Assembly: GCA_902495595.1 (NCBI GenBank)
Contig: CABUXV010000029.1
Coordinates: 1 to 29,481 of the forward strand
Source: an uncultured Eubacterium sp.
GTDB lineage: Bacteria; Bacillota; Clostridia; Peptostreptococcales; Anaerovoracaceae
Direction: 5' to 3'
Length of the DNA: 29,481 nt
Below the pieces are notes generated by a model, which was given only the letters and a program-made list of their open reading frames with translations, did not search any database and was not told the origin of the DNA. Positions 8,882 to 16,776 of the stretch are shown here, piece after piece. Positions within the stretch are counted from its first letter, which is position 1. Every line of letters starts with the position of its first letter. The position numbers and the translations under genes are program-made.

Positions 8882-8914
8882 AAAATAAGCCGCAATCATA
8901 TTCGGCTTATTTTT
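8882..8914. terminator. Bidirectional intrinsic terminator
   Basis: An 11-bp perfect stem (AAAATAAGCCG with CGGCTTATTTT, loop of 10) immediately follows the ferredoxin stop. It reads into T runs on both strands, so it ends both the ferredoxin message and the long cut operon message arriving from the other side. Confidence 0.85.
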
Positions 8915-8987
8915 GTTTTAATATATGAAATACTGCTTGGCAATATAAACATTCCTACATAAATAATTATAAAAATCAGCTTTATGC

Positions 8988-10118
8988 TTAATTTATCTTG
9001 GCAATTTTTCTTATAATAGAATCTATGTCTTCGGCTTTAACCGCTCTTGGGTTTGTTTTCGTACACGTATCTTCCATAGCAGCCTTTACCATATCTTCTT
9101 TTACCTTTAAAACGTCCTCTGCCTTTATATCAAGCTTTCTTAAATCATCGGGTATTCCAAAAAGACGTTCCATTTCCTTTATCTTTCTTATAAGGCTGTT
9201 TACCGCAAGATTGACATTACTGTAAGGAAGTCCTATAAGTTTAGCCATTCTCTGATATTTTCTCGCGCATATGGTTTCCTCAGGGCCCGTCAGGTCAGCA
9301 TTAAACTCTATTACATACGGAAGAACTACAGCATTGCTTCTTCCATGTGAAACATGAAATTTTCCTCCTATAGTATGAGCTATACTGTGACATATTCCAA
9401 GACCTGCTTTATTAAATGCCATGCCTGCAAGACACGCCGCATTATGCACTTTTTCCCTCGCCTCAAGGTCATCTCCATGAGTATAGGCAAAAGGTAAAAA
9501 TTTCATAAGAAGAGTTACTGCTTTTTCGGCAAGCGCATCGGTAAAATCATTTGATTCTGTTGAAACGTAAGCTTCCAGAGCATGTGTCAAAGCATCCATT
9601 CCCGTATCTGCTGTAATAGCAGGCGGAACGCTTTGTACAAGTTCAGGATCCAAAATGGCAACCATAGGCTGAAGAGAGTCATTTACCAGAGGGTATTTAG
9701 CGCCTTCCTGAGCATTTGTGATCACAGAAAAACGTGTAACCTCTGAGCCGGTTCCACTGGTCGTAGGTATTGCATAGCATTCATGTATATCGGCTATCTT
9801 AAGCTGGCATGAAAGCTCTCTTATAGCTTTCGCTGCATCAATTGAAGAGCCTCCTCCTACCGCAATCATTATTTCAGCCTTGCATTCAGAAAGACATTTT
9901 ATACCTTCGGAAACAATCTCTATAGGCGGATCTGGAATTACCTTGCTGAATACATATACCTGACATGATTTTAAATGTTCTTTTATTTTATCCACAATAC
10001 CGGATGACTCCATGAAACTGTCGCATATTATAAGTACGCTTCTGTTTTTTATCTCATCCAATATTCCAAGGGAATTTTCTCCGAAATAAACATTTGTGCT
10101 TATATTAAAGTTTTTCAT
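8988..10118 (-). CDS. Iron-containing alcohol dehydrogenase (ethanol-forming, CutO/PduQ/EutG-like)
   Basis: This 376-residue group III alcohol dehydrogenase would reduce acetaldehyde to ethanol and return NAD+ to the aldehyde dehydrogenase in the microcompartment. The nucleotide-binding GGGSSIDAAKAI is at residues 88-99, with SGTGSEVTRF at 121-130. By alignment with FucO, the iron ligands are Asp175 and His179 (MDALTHALEAY) and His244 and His258 (GICHSIAHTIGGKFHVSHG). Length is normal. It is the last gene of the cut operon, 97 bases after the main shell gene, with a hairpin in between. A GGAAGGAA site precedes the ATG. No encapsulation peptide is evident, so its location inside the shell is uncertain. 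Confidence 0.92.
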   Translation of the reverse strand: MKNFNISTNVYFGENSLGILDEIKNRSVLIICDSFMESSGIVDKIKEHLKSCQVYVFSKVIPDPPIEIVSEGIKCLSECKAEIMIAVGGGSSIDAAKAIRELSCQLKIADIHECYAIPTTSGTGSEVTRFSVITNAQEGAKYPLVNDSLQPMVAILDPELVQSVPPAITADTGMDALTHALEAYVSTESNDFTDALAEKAVTLLMKFLPFAYTHGDDLEAREKVHNAACLAGMAFNKAGLGICHSIAHTIGGKFHVSHGRSNAVVLPYVIEFNADLTGPEETICARKYQRMAKLIGLPYSNVNLAVNSLIRKIKEMERLFGIPDDLRKLDIKAEDVLKVKEDMVKAAMEDTCTKTNPRAVKAEDIDSIIRKIAKIN

Positions 10119-10163
10119 AATACGATTCCTTCCCTATTGACGGATTGCAATTTTATCTAAATC

Positions 10164-10189
10164 GGAGGTGGATACTTATATCCACCTCC
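10164..10189. repeat. Strong intercistronic hairpin after the main shell gene
   Basis: A perfect 11-bp inverted repeat (GGAGGTGGATA / TATCCACCTCC) with a 4-base loop lies between the BMC-H stop and the alcohol dehydrogenase start. No T run follows on the coding strand, so it is not a classic terminator. It more likely protects the 3' end of the shell-gene message or marks a processing site. Confidence 0.7.
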
Positions 10190-10215
10190 TAAAATCTAGT
10201 TATGATATTTAAATC

Positions 10216-10494
10216 TTATTTCTGCGGAAGGATATCTTCAACTTCTGCATGAGGTCTTGGAATTACGTGTACAGAAAGAAGTTCTCCAACTCTCTGAGCA
10301 GCAGCAGCGCCTGCATCTGTAGCAGCCTTAACTGCGCCTACGTCTCCTCTTACCATAACTGTTACGAGTCCGCCGCCTACGAATTCTTTACCGATGAGAT
10401 ATACGTTAGCAGCCTTTACCATAGCATCTGCAGCCTCGATTGAACCTACTAAACCTTTAGTTTCGATCATTCCTAATGCTTCGTTCTTAGTCAT
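10216..10494 (-). CDS. BMC-H hexameric shell protein (PduA/EutM-like)
   Basis: This 92-residue protein is a single BMC domain (Pfam 00936 type) and is probably the major tile of the shell facets. It has the family opening EALGMIETKGLVGSIEAADAM, the strand and loop YLIGKEFVGGGLVTVMVRGD, the AAVKAATDAGAAAAQRVGEL helix and the closing HVIPRPH. The residues at the pore loop are Gly-rich (VGGGL), giving a small uncharged pore. It is nearly the same as the N-terminal domain of the protein at 12931-13566, so the two probably arose by duplication and can mix in hexamers. A very strong AGGAGG site suggests high expression. Confidence 0.96.
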   Translation of the reverse strand: MTKNEALGMIETKGLVGSIEAADAMVKAANVYLIGKEFVGGGLVTVMVRGDVGAVKAATDAGAAAAQRVGELLSVHVIPRPHAEVEDILPQK

Positions 10495-10540
10495 TTTAAT
10501 TTCCTCCTAAAAAACATTTAATTATTAAACATTTAACATT

Positions 10541-11191
10541 TTATTTTATAATTTTAATTTTTGTTGATGAATTAACATCCATAGCATTTGCTTCTTCAGT
10601 ATCTATATGACACTCAAGAGCTGATGTATCTGTCGCTCTTATAGCCACATTGCTGAAAACTCCACCTCTTGGTCCTTCTACTTCTATCTTTACTATCTGA
10701 CCATCACATACGCCGAAAGCTGCCGCTTCCTGCGGAGTCATATGTATATGTCTCTGAGCAACTATCAGACCTTCTGCTGTCTGAACAGACCCCTTAGGTC
10801 CTATTATGGTTATTCCCGGTGTTCCTGTCAAGTCTCCTGATAATCTTGCAGGAGCTTTAGCACCTAATTTAAAGCCGTCACCTGTAAGTATTTCAATCTG
10901 CGTCTTGCTGCGGACAGGACCTAAAACTCTTACTTTTTCAATAGCCCCTTTAGGTCCGCAAATAGTTACAGTCTCTTTACAGGCAAATTGTCCAGGCTGT
11001 GATAAATCCTTGATAGGGGTAAGCTGATAACCTGCTCCGAAGAGCGTATCAAGGTCCGCCTGTGAAAGATGTATATGGCGGTTTGAAACACCTACAGGAA
11101 TTCCGTCTGTATCCTTTGGCGCACTGCTGTTTGCTGCCTGAACGGCTTCAAGCAATGCTTTAAGGACAGCTTCATATTCCTTGCTTGCCAT
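10541..11191 (-). CDS. pduL: PduL-type phosphotransacetylase
   Basis: This 216-residue enzyme converts acetyl-CoA and phosphate to acetyl phosphate and recycles CoA inside the compartment. It shows both zinc-binding PduL motifs: VSNRHIHLSQADLD near residue 36 and QRHIHMTPQEAAAFG near 146. The first 24 residues (ASKEYEAVLKALLEAVQAAN) form an amphipathic helix followed by a short linker, which is the usual form of an encapsulation peptide. The start lies 1 nt past the upstream aldehyde dehydrogenase stop, with GGGAG inside the end of that gene, so the two proteins are translationally close. This enzyme type is unrelated to the housekeeping Pta. Confidence 0.95.
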   Translation of the reverse strand: MASKEYEAVLKALLEAVQAANSSAPKDTDGIPVGVSNRHIHLSQADLDTLFGAGYQLTPIKDLSQPGQFACKETVTICGPKGAIEKVRVLGPVRSKTQIEILTGDGFKLGAKAPARLSGDLTGTPGITIIGPKGSVQTAEGLIVAQRHIHMTPQEAAAFGVCDGQIVKIEVEGPRGGVFSNVAIRATDTSALECHIDTEEANAMDVNSSTKIKIIK

Positions 11192-11192
11192 A

Positions 11193-12887
11193 TTATTCTC
11201 CCTTCATAGCTTTAACCAAAGCGTTAATCATATCGTTAAGCTGGGCTGTATCTATAGGCTGGTCGCTTGCTGCAGGTGCAGCAGTAGGTTCAGCGCAGCT
11301 ATTGCATCCAACGCTGTAGGAAATACCGCTGTTATTGTTCTGATATTCTGCCGGTGACAGATATCCGGCGGTTGAACCGCAGTTTGCAGCCGGACTCTGC
11401 TGCGCAGGAGCTGAACATACAGGTGTTACTACAGGAGCCGGAGCCGCAGGCATTGTACCTACAGGCGCAGAACCTTGAGCAGCGATGCTGGCCAGTTCAG
11501 GATGATTGAACGTAGGGTCATCTGCTGCAAGAGTTGCACAGTTCTTAATTCCGTAAGCAACTTTCTTTATATTTATAAGATGCATAGGGCTTACGTTCTC
11601 TGATACTGAACTTCCTCCCCATGTACCGCATCCGAGTGTAAAGGAAGGGATAAGACCTGTACTTCCGCCTGTGCCTCCCATACTGCTTCCTGTGTTAACA
11701 AGGATTCTGGATGCAGGTTTCTTTGTGAACTCTAAAACTATGTTCTTGTTTTCGGTGTGAAGACTCATAGTGTGTCCTATACCGTTTTGAAGAAGTTCTA
11801 TACTGAGTTCGCATGCCTCATGCCAATCGTTTACTACATAGAATGCAAGTACGCTTGTAAGCTTTTCGTATGAAAGCGGATAAGCGTCTCCTACACCGCC
11901 CTGAGGTCCTATGAGAACTGTAGTGTTTTCAGGAACCGATATTCCTGCTGCACTTGCAATTCTAAGAGGAGATCTTCCTACAAATTTAGCGTTCATTGCA
12001 TGACCGTTTTTAAATAAAAGCTTGCATACTTTCTCAGTTTCCTCAGGTGTCATAAAGTAAGCGCCCTGCTTCTTTAATTCTGCAATTACGGCATCCTTAT
12101 TGCATTCTTCACATATTATGGACTGTTCTGATGCGCATATAGTACCGTAGTCAAAAGTCTTGCTTGCCAGTATATTTGTTACCGCCTGCTGAACATTTGC
12201 AGTTCTTTCAATATATGCAGGTGAGTTTCCGGCTCCTACTCCAAGTGCAGGTTTTCCTGCGCTGTATGAAGCCTTTACCATACCAGGACCGCCTGTTGCG
12301 ATTATCATCTTAACTTCCTTTGAATGCATCAGCTCATCTGTAGCAGGCATTGAAGGCATTGATATACATCCGATGATATTTTCAGGAGCTCCTGCTTCAA
12401 CAGCTGCATCGCGCATTAAAGTTGCTGCCTTTAATGTACATTTTGCTGCTGAAGGATGCGGTGAGAATACTATCGCATTTCTTGATTTTATTGCGATTAT
12501 AGATTTGAAAATCGCAGTGGACGTAGGATTTGTCGAAGGAACTATTCCCATTAACAGACCTACAGGGTCTGCAACATCCATTGTTCTTGCAATTGGATCT
12601 TCATTGATAATACCAATTGTCTTCATATCTTTAATTGCATCGTATAATAATGTTGAAGCCATATGATTTTTATATGTTTTGTCTTCAACTTTACCGAAGC
12701 CTGTTTCTTCTACTGCCATCTGAGCTAGTGAAACAGCGTTCTCTTCGGCAACACGAACCATATTGCGTATAATTCTATCGACCTGGTCTTCAGTATAATT
12801 TGCAATTTTTTCAGTAGCAATCTGACCTAATCTTGCCAAATCTCTTACTTCCTGCACTGAACGTAAATCGTAATCGATATTTTGCAT
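11193..12887 (-). CDS. CoA-acylating acetaldehyde dehydrogenase with C-terminal encapsulation peptide
   Basis: This 564-residue NAD+-dependent enzyme (PduP/EutE/AdhE N-domain family) oxidises acetaldehyde to acetyl-CoA. The catalytic Cys251 is present in SKTFDYGTICASEQS, as are the nucleotide-binding IATGGPGMVKASYSAGKP region and TLGCGTWGGSSVSENVSP. The catalytic core ends near residue 470. A 75-residue Ala/Pro-rich linker follows with four cysteines (491, 503, 528, 531, the last two as CNSC). The protein ends in an amphipathic helix, DTAQLNDMINALVKAMKGE, a likely encapsulation peptide. Core enzymes of this family are about 460-490 residues. This is the functional member of the two aldehyde dehydrogenase genes here and corresponds to the role called CutF in other cut clusters. 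Confidence 0.95.
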   Translation of the reverse strand: MQNIDYDLRSVQEVRDLARLGQIATEKIANYTEDQVDRIIRNMVRVAEENAVSLAQMAVEETGFGKVEDKTYKNHMASTLLYDAIKDMKTIGIINEDPIARTMDVADPVGLLMGIVPSTNPTSTAIFKSIIAIKSRNAIVFSPHPSAAKCTLKAATLMRDAAVEAGAPENIIGCISMPSMPATDELMHSKEVKMIIATGGPGMVKASYSAGKPALGVGAGNSPAYIERTANVQQAVTNILASKTFDYGTICASEQSIICEECNKDAVIAELKKQGAYFMTPEETEKVCKLLFKNGHAMNAKFVGRSPLRIASAAGISVPENTTVLIGPQGGVGDAYPLSYEKLTSVLAFYVVNDWHEACELSIELLQNGIGHTMSLHTENKNIVLEFTKKPASRILVNTGSSMGGTGGSTGLIPSFTLGCGTWGGSSVSENVSPMHLINIKKVAYGIKNCATLAADDPTFNHPELASIAAQGSAPVGTMPAAPAPVVTPVCSAPAQQSPAANCGSTAGYLSPAEYQNNNSGISYSVGCNSCAEPTAAPAASDQPIDTAQLNDMINALVKAMKGE

Positions 12888-12930
12888 ATTATGGTACCTC
12901 CTTTTTTATTTTTATTAAGTCTTTTGATGT

Positions 12931-13566
12931 CTAGTTATTGTAGTAATTTTTTATTTCTTCCAAAAGCGTGGTCTTGTTCGCCTTGGAAATCAATCTTCCT
13001 GCTATATTTAATCCGTCATATTCCCTGGCAAGATTTCTGAGTTTGACAACCTTGCATTTTTCCAAAGCATTCATAGCTTTTTCAATTCCCTGGGATTTAA
13101 CCAGTTCATCTACAGCTTCCTTGGTTAAATCTTCAGTTTGAGAAACAGGTTTTATAACCTCTTCCTTAACGGAATTTTCCACGATCGTTTTGGGCTCTTC
13201 TTTATTTTCCGGTTCTTCTTTTACGCTTTGCTTGGGACCATCCTCATCATCTTCAGAGGATTCTTCCTTTTCACGCAGTTCTGCTAAAGGAACAGGATTT
13301 ACTATGGTCTGCCCAACCTCGACATGCGGTCTTGGAATTACATGCTGAGTAACAAGACATCGTTCACCTAATCTTGCTGCCGCTGCTGCGCCTGCATCCA
13401 CCGACGCTTTAACTGCGGCTACATCTCCGGTTACAGTTATAGTAACCAATCCTCCTTTTACGAAAGTTCTTTCCAAAAGTCTTACCTCTGCCGCTTTAAG
13501 CATGGCATCGGCAGCTTCTATGGAAGGTACTAGTCCGTAAGTTTCTATCATTCCTAATGCTTCCAT
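12931..13566 (-). CDS. BMC-H shell protein with long C-terminal extension and SAP-like tail
   Basis: Residues 1-90 form a BMC-H domain almost identical to the small shell protein at 10216-10494 (EALGMIETYGLVPSIEAADAM, FVKGGLVTITVTGDVAAVKAS, HVIPRPHVEVG). Residues 95-150 are an acidic, Glu/Lys/Pro-rich disordered linker. The last 60 residues are helical, with the pattern KVVKLRNLAREYDGLNIAG followed by KANKTTLLEEI, which resembles SAP or Rho-N type helix-extension-helix folds. EutK and PduK are precedents for BMC-H proteins with tails: EutK carries a helix-turn-helix domain. The tail may bind nucleic acid, cargo or the cell's positioning machinery; I infer this from the fold pattern only. Confidence 0.9.
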   Translation of the reverse strand: MEALGMIETYGLVPSIEAADAMLKAAEVRLLERTFVKGGLVTITVTGDVAAVKASVDAGAAAAARLGERCLVTQHVIPRPHVEVGQTIVNPVPLAELREKEESSEDDEDGPKQSVKEEPENKEEPKTIVENSVKEEVIKPVSQTEDLTKEAVDELVKSQGIEKAMNALEKCKVVKLRNLAREYDGLNIAGRLISKANKTTLLEEIKNYYNN

Positions 13567-13583
13567 CAGCTGACCTCCTTATC

Positions 13584-14234
13584 TTAATGGGTTGCGTAGA
13601 AAACTTTAACTTTATTAGGCGAGCCAAATGTCAGTTTGGCGCCGTTCTGGAAGAACATGCAGTCTCCCGGATTAGCGGTAAATACTTTTCCGTCCTTTTC
13701 AACAGTTAAAGTCCCCTCAACTACGTAGTAAATTTCCTGGCAGGCAACGTCCCATGGGAAACTGCAGTTTTCGATAGTCATAAATCCTGCATTCATCGCC
13801 GAGCCATCATCAGCACCAATCAGTTCATTGTAAAAAACTTTATTTGCGGGATTGCCTGTATCTAAAGGTTCCCATTTGGCTGTGTTGCTGCGAACAAGTT
13901 TTACAAGTCCGCTGCCGTCATTTTCGGATACGTAAGGAACATCCTGACCGATTGAATTCATCACGCTTCCAAGCATTCCTTTATCCATCAATGTCTTTAG
14001 TGCATTATAAATTACTTCGCTATCTATGCCTTCATTAGTTGGATTGCAAGCATGAGTATCCTGTGATGTACTGCAGCATTCAGCCTTTGGAGCTTCTGTA
14101 CAGAATTCTATACCTTCTGCACTGGCTGCATCTCTCGCAGACGGCGTGATAAGCGTATCCGCATCGATGTACATTACTTTCTGACCCTGCTGTGCCAAAG
14201 CTTCAACTTCTTTTGCACAAATCAGTCGTTTCAT
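13584..14234 (-). CDS. eutQ: EutQ-like cupin protein (acetate kinase candidate)
   Basis: The start is set at the ATG at 14234 (MKRLICAKEVEALAQ), which has AAAGGA at good spacing; an ATG 18 nt upstream has no ribosome site. The 216-residue protein matches EutQ: an N-terminal segment with LITPSARDAASAEGI, a variable Cys-containing linker, and a C-terminal cupin domain (about residues 110-216) with CQEIYYVVEGTLTVEKDG, NPGDCMFFQNGAKLTFG and FYATH. Salmonella EutQ has been shown to have acetate kinase activity. As no ackA-type kinase is present here, this protein could make ATP from the acetyl phosphate produced by PduL. The N-terminal segment resembles that of the EutT-like protein at 17601-18272. 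Confidence 0.88.
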   Translation of the reverse strand: MKRLICAKEVEALAQQGQKVMYIDADTLITPSARDAASAEGIEFCTEAPKAECCSTSQDTHACNPTNEGIDSEVIYNALKTLMDKGMLGSVMNSIGQDVPYVSENDGSGLVKLVRSNTAKWEPLDTGNPANKVFYNELIGADDGSAMNAGFMTIENCSFPWDVACQEIYYVVEGTLTVEKDGKVFTANPGDCMFFQNGAKLTFGSPNKVKVFYATH

Positions 14235-14300
14235 GTGTCCACATCCTTTCATCTATCGCACTACTTAAGTGATAATTTATAATCTATGATAATACACATC

Positions 14301-14849
14301 CTATAAAAGCGATGGCACTAACAGTTCTGAAGGCGAAGGTATAACTTCCGAATTAACCAAAAGCCCCTTCTCCTTTGCAATAGCTTCACCTGCATCATTT
14401 CCGGCTTTTACGGCAGCCACATCACCTGTGTAGGTGAAATATGCTTTTCCGCCAAGGCCGTTTCCAAGACGAAGCTCAATTGCTTCAAGTTCCGCAGCCT
14501 TGAGTATCTGGTCTGCGCATATTATCATCGTCGCTAAGGAGAATGATTCCATAATTCCTATTGCCTGAATTCTCTGCGGCATAGTTGCTCCGGTTATAGC
14601 CGGAAAAACTCCGGAATCCACATTTGGTATTATGATGGAATCTACAAAGAATTCCTCTGCCATACGTTCTCCAATACGGACAGAATCTTCAACAGCAGCC
14701 ACATCACCGTGTACTATGGCAATGTATTTTCCCGGACAGGCTGTAGCCGCAGTAACGATTTCAACTTCAGAAATCTTTACCATCTGGTCTGCAGCATATA
14801 TGCCCCGGGCAATACTATTGAACTCAACCATTCCTATTGCTCTTTGCAT
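14301..14849 (-). CDS. pduT: PduT-like tandem BMC shell protein with iron-sulfur pore cysteine
   Basis: This 182-residue protein has two BMC domains in tandem (about residues 1-85 and 95-175) and assembles as a trimer. Cys38 lies in TACPGKYIAIVHGD, the same position and motif as the PduT cysteine that holds a [4Fe-4S] cluster at the centre of the trimer. The second domain has a glycine-rich loop (GNGLGGKAYFTYTGD) instead. In the Pdu system PduT works with PduS to pass electrons through the shell, and here pduS is directly upstream with one base between stop and start. Length equals that of PduT. Confidence 0.94.
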   Translation of the reverse strand: MQRAIGMVEFNSIARGIYAADQMVKISEVEIVTAATACPGKYIAIVHGDVAAVEDSVRIGERMAEEFFVDSIIIPNVDSGVFPAITGATMPQRIQAIGIMESFSLATMIICADQILKAAELEAIELRLGNGLGGKAYFTYTGDVAAVKAGNDAGEAIAKEKGLLVNSEVIPSPSELLVPSLL

Positions 14850-14850
14850 C

Positions 14851-16179
14851 TTAGTTCCTCCTTATCTCAATATAGTCGGCAGTAACTTCCGAAACAGTGC
14901 CGTTTATGCTGGAATGTACCGCAGCTCCCAGGCTGCCTTCCGGTATGGCACCTATCATCTGACCTGCCTGTACCTGCTGTCCTATGGATACCGTCGGAGC
15001 CGCAGGCGCACCTACGTGCTGTCTCGTAGATACCCTTATCACTTCCGGACTTATGGACATATCATTCATAGGAGCCGGAAGGTCAAAGTATTTGAGACCC
15101 AGCCTTGCAACAAGTCTCTTGCTTGGAACAAGACGGTACTGTCTTATTCCTCTTGCTTCAAACTCATTCTTTTCAGGTTTGTATTTTATATTCTGTTCTG
15201 CCAGTTTTGCCTTAAAATGCAGATTTGCCATCTTAGGGTGAAGACCTGCGGGACAGGCAAACAGCTCGCACATATTGCACTGACAGCAAAGCTGCGCTGT
15301 TTTCTGACCTTCAAGGTCATCAATGGAATAATTTAAAACTCTCATCATCTTATGCGGCTGCATATTGTGTCCCAGCAAGTATCTCGGACACATGTCCGTA
15401 CACATTCTGCATTGTTCACAGGTAGCTTTATTAACTCTTCTTGCCTGCTCGGGGGTAACCGATTTCTTGCGTATAAGAAAATGGTCTTTTTTCAAAATAA
15501 CAAATCCTTTGTTTTTCTTCGTAACAAACCCTCCGATATCGGCCATTACAGGACCCATCATAGGACCTCCGTCTATAACCGCATAATCGCTGAAATCTTC
15601 AATTCCGCTGAGCTTAAGTACATCTATAATCGGAGTTCCGACAGGCACTTTAACGGTCAGCCTGTTTGGAATATCTCCGGCAACAGTAATGTATTTTTCA
15701 GTTACGGAAATTCCCTGAGAAGCTTTATAAATATTCAAAGCCGTTTCGGAATTTACCACAACGCATCCTACCATAATAGGAATTCCCGTCTCGGGAACAA
15801 CTCTTCCCGTCAGTTCATAAACAAGCACCTGCTCATCTCCTGCCGGATAGATGTCTGGCAGTTCGCATACTTTCACATATTCCGAAAGGTTAAGAGCTGT
15901 TATTCTTTCGTTTAACAACCTGATAACTTCGCCGTGCTTCTTTTTTATTCCTATCAAAGCTTCTTTTGCGCTTACCAGTCTTCCTGCTTCTGCAAATCCC
16001 TTTATTATCTCATCGGGATAAATTGCCATCAGCTGCTGGTCAACTCTCAGCAAAGGTTCACACTCCGCTCCGTTCAGCAATATATATTCAGCCTGTGATG
16101 TGAGTTTTGCATGAGTAGGAAAACCTGCTCCACCCGCACCAATGATACCGGCATCTTTTATCTGATCTAAAAGATTCAC
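14851..16179 (-). CDS. pduS: PduS/RnfC-like flavin and iron-sulfur electron-transfer protein
   Basis: This 442-residue protein starts with GTG (16179), preceded by GAGG; no better start exists. It has the RnfC-type glycine-rich loop GAGGAGFPTHAKL (14-26), the NGAECEP motif (36-42), a soluble-ligand-binding beta-grasp-like region (about 165-215), and two [4Fe-4S] ferredoxin motifs at Cys254/257/260/264 and Cys298/301/304/309. The C-terminus has a lipoyl-like sandwich barrel fold (HVGAPAAPTVSIGQQVQ to the end). PduS reduces cobalamin in the Pdu system. Here no B12 enzyme exists, so it more likely recycles NADH or feeds electrons through PduT and GrpU, perhaps to re-reduce the activase CutD. That role is inferred. 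Confidence 0.92.
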   Translation of the reverse strand: MNLLDQIKDAGIIGAGGAGFPTHAKLTSQAEYILLNGAECEPLLRVDQQLMAIYPDEIIKGFAEAGRLVSAKEALIGIKKKHGEVIRLLNERITALNLSEYVKVCELPDIYPAGDEQVLVYELTGRVVPETGIPIMVGCVVVNSETALNIYKASQGISVTEKYITVAGDIPNRLTVKVPVGTPIIDVLKLSGIEDFSDYAVIDGGPMMGPVMADIGGFVTKKNKGFVILKKDHFLIRKKSVTPEQARRVNKATCEQCRMCTDMCPRYLLGHNMQPHKMMRVLNYSIDDLEGQKTAQLCCQCNMCELFACPAGLHPKMANLHFKAKLAEQNIKYKPEKNEFEARGIRQYRLVPSKRLVARLGLKYFDLPAPMNDMSISPEVIRVSTRQHVGAPAAPTVSIGQQVQAGQMIGAIPEGSLGAAVHSSINGTVSEVTADYIEIRRN

Positions 16180-16194
16180 TCCTCACACCTCACT

Positions 16195-16461
16195 TTACTC
16201 AAAATTACAGTCTTCATCTATAATTCCAACTACAACTGCATCTACCGGGATATTATCGTCGCCAAGCATTCTTCTTGCCGAGGAACCTGTGGTCACAACA
16301 ACCCTGTCGCCTATTCCGGCACTTATTATATCTACAACTATAATCCGTTTTCCGGAATCAATACCTCCTCCGATGATTTCAGCCTGCATAAGCTTTAAAC
16401 CATTCAGAGACTCTGCCTTTCTGGTCGACCATATATGGTCCGTGAGTTTTGCTGTTATCAT
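16195..16461 (-). CDS. eutN: EutN/CcmL-type BMC-P pentamer (shell vertex)
   Basis: This 88-residue protein belongs to the EutN/CcmL/PduN family, which forms pentamers that cap the vertices of the shell. It shows the family pattern AKLTDHIWSTRKAESLNGLKL, then VVDIISAGIGDRVVVTTGSSARRML and VDAVVVGIID. It is the only pentamer gene in the window, so it probably closes all vertices. Its ATG overlaps the stop of the upstream GrpU-like gene (ATGA), so the two are translationally coupled. Confidence 0.96.
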   Translation of the reverse strand: MITAKLTDHIWSTRKAESLNGLKLMQAEIIGGGIDSGKRIIVVDIISAGIGDRVVVTTGSSARRMLGDDNIPVDAVVVGIIDEDCNFE

Positions 16462-16760
16462 AGGTATTTTCCTCCTTCCGCTTCCTGCTTGATTTGTGTA
16501 AGTGCAGATTCTACAGATGCTGTATCACCAAAGATGGCAAGCAGAATCATGTTCTGGGGACAGCTGCCTCTTATATCTTCAACCGTCACGCCAACAGCTT
16601 TCTCTGCAATATCCGCAGCCACTACCATCTCAATCATCCTGCCCTGCACCAATCCTATTGCGTCTATTACAGGCGGCTTTTCCGACTTAACAGAACCTTT
16701 GCGTCTCATCAGTATATCTACCGTTCCAGCAGATGGTGATTTTATAATTCTGATTTCCAA
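16458..16760 (-). CDS. GrpU-like permuted BMC shell protein with single pore cysteine
   Basis: This 100-residue shell protein starts with TTG, with a strong GGGAGG eight bases upstream. The BMC core begins near residue 30 (PPVIDAIGLVQGRMIEMVVAAD) and ends with GDTASVESALTQIKQ. The only cysteine, Cys67, is in the loop RGSCPQNMILL, which matches my memory of the GrpU family of glycyl-radical compartments, where a Cys at the hexamer pore binds an iron-sulfur cluster. It is paired with eutN by a 4-base overlap and follows eutJ. It could form a second redox gate beside PduT. Confidence 0.8.
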   Translation of the reverse strand: MEIRIIKSPSAGTVDILMRRKGSVKSEKPPVIDAIGLVQGRMIEMVVAADIAEKAVGVTVEDIRGSCPQNMILLAIFGDTASVESALTQIKQEAEGGKYL

Positions 16761-16776
16761 GTTCTTCGCCTCCCGT

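Noticed and set aside
8919..8987. A second terminator closer to the alcohol dehydrogenase stop (AAGC-ataaa-GCT then T run)
   Set aside because: The stem is only 3-4 bp; the strong two-way terminator at 8882-8914 is a better explanation.
14632..15336. Plus-strand open frame of 234 codons over pduT and pduS
   Set aside because: It is a shadow of two well-supported minus-strand genes, with low-complexity translation and no ribosome site.
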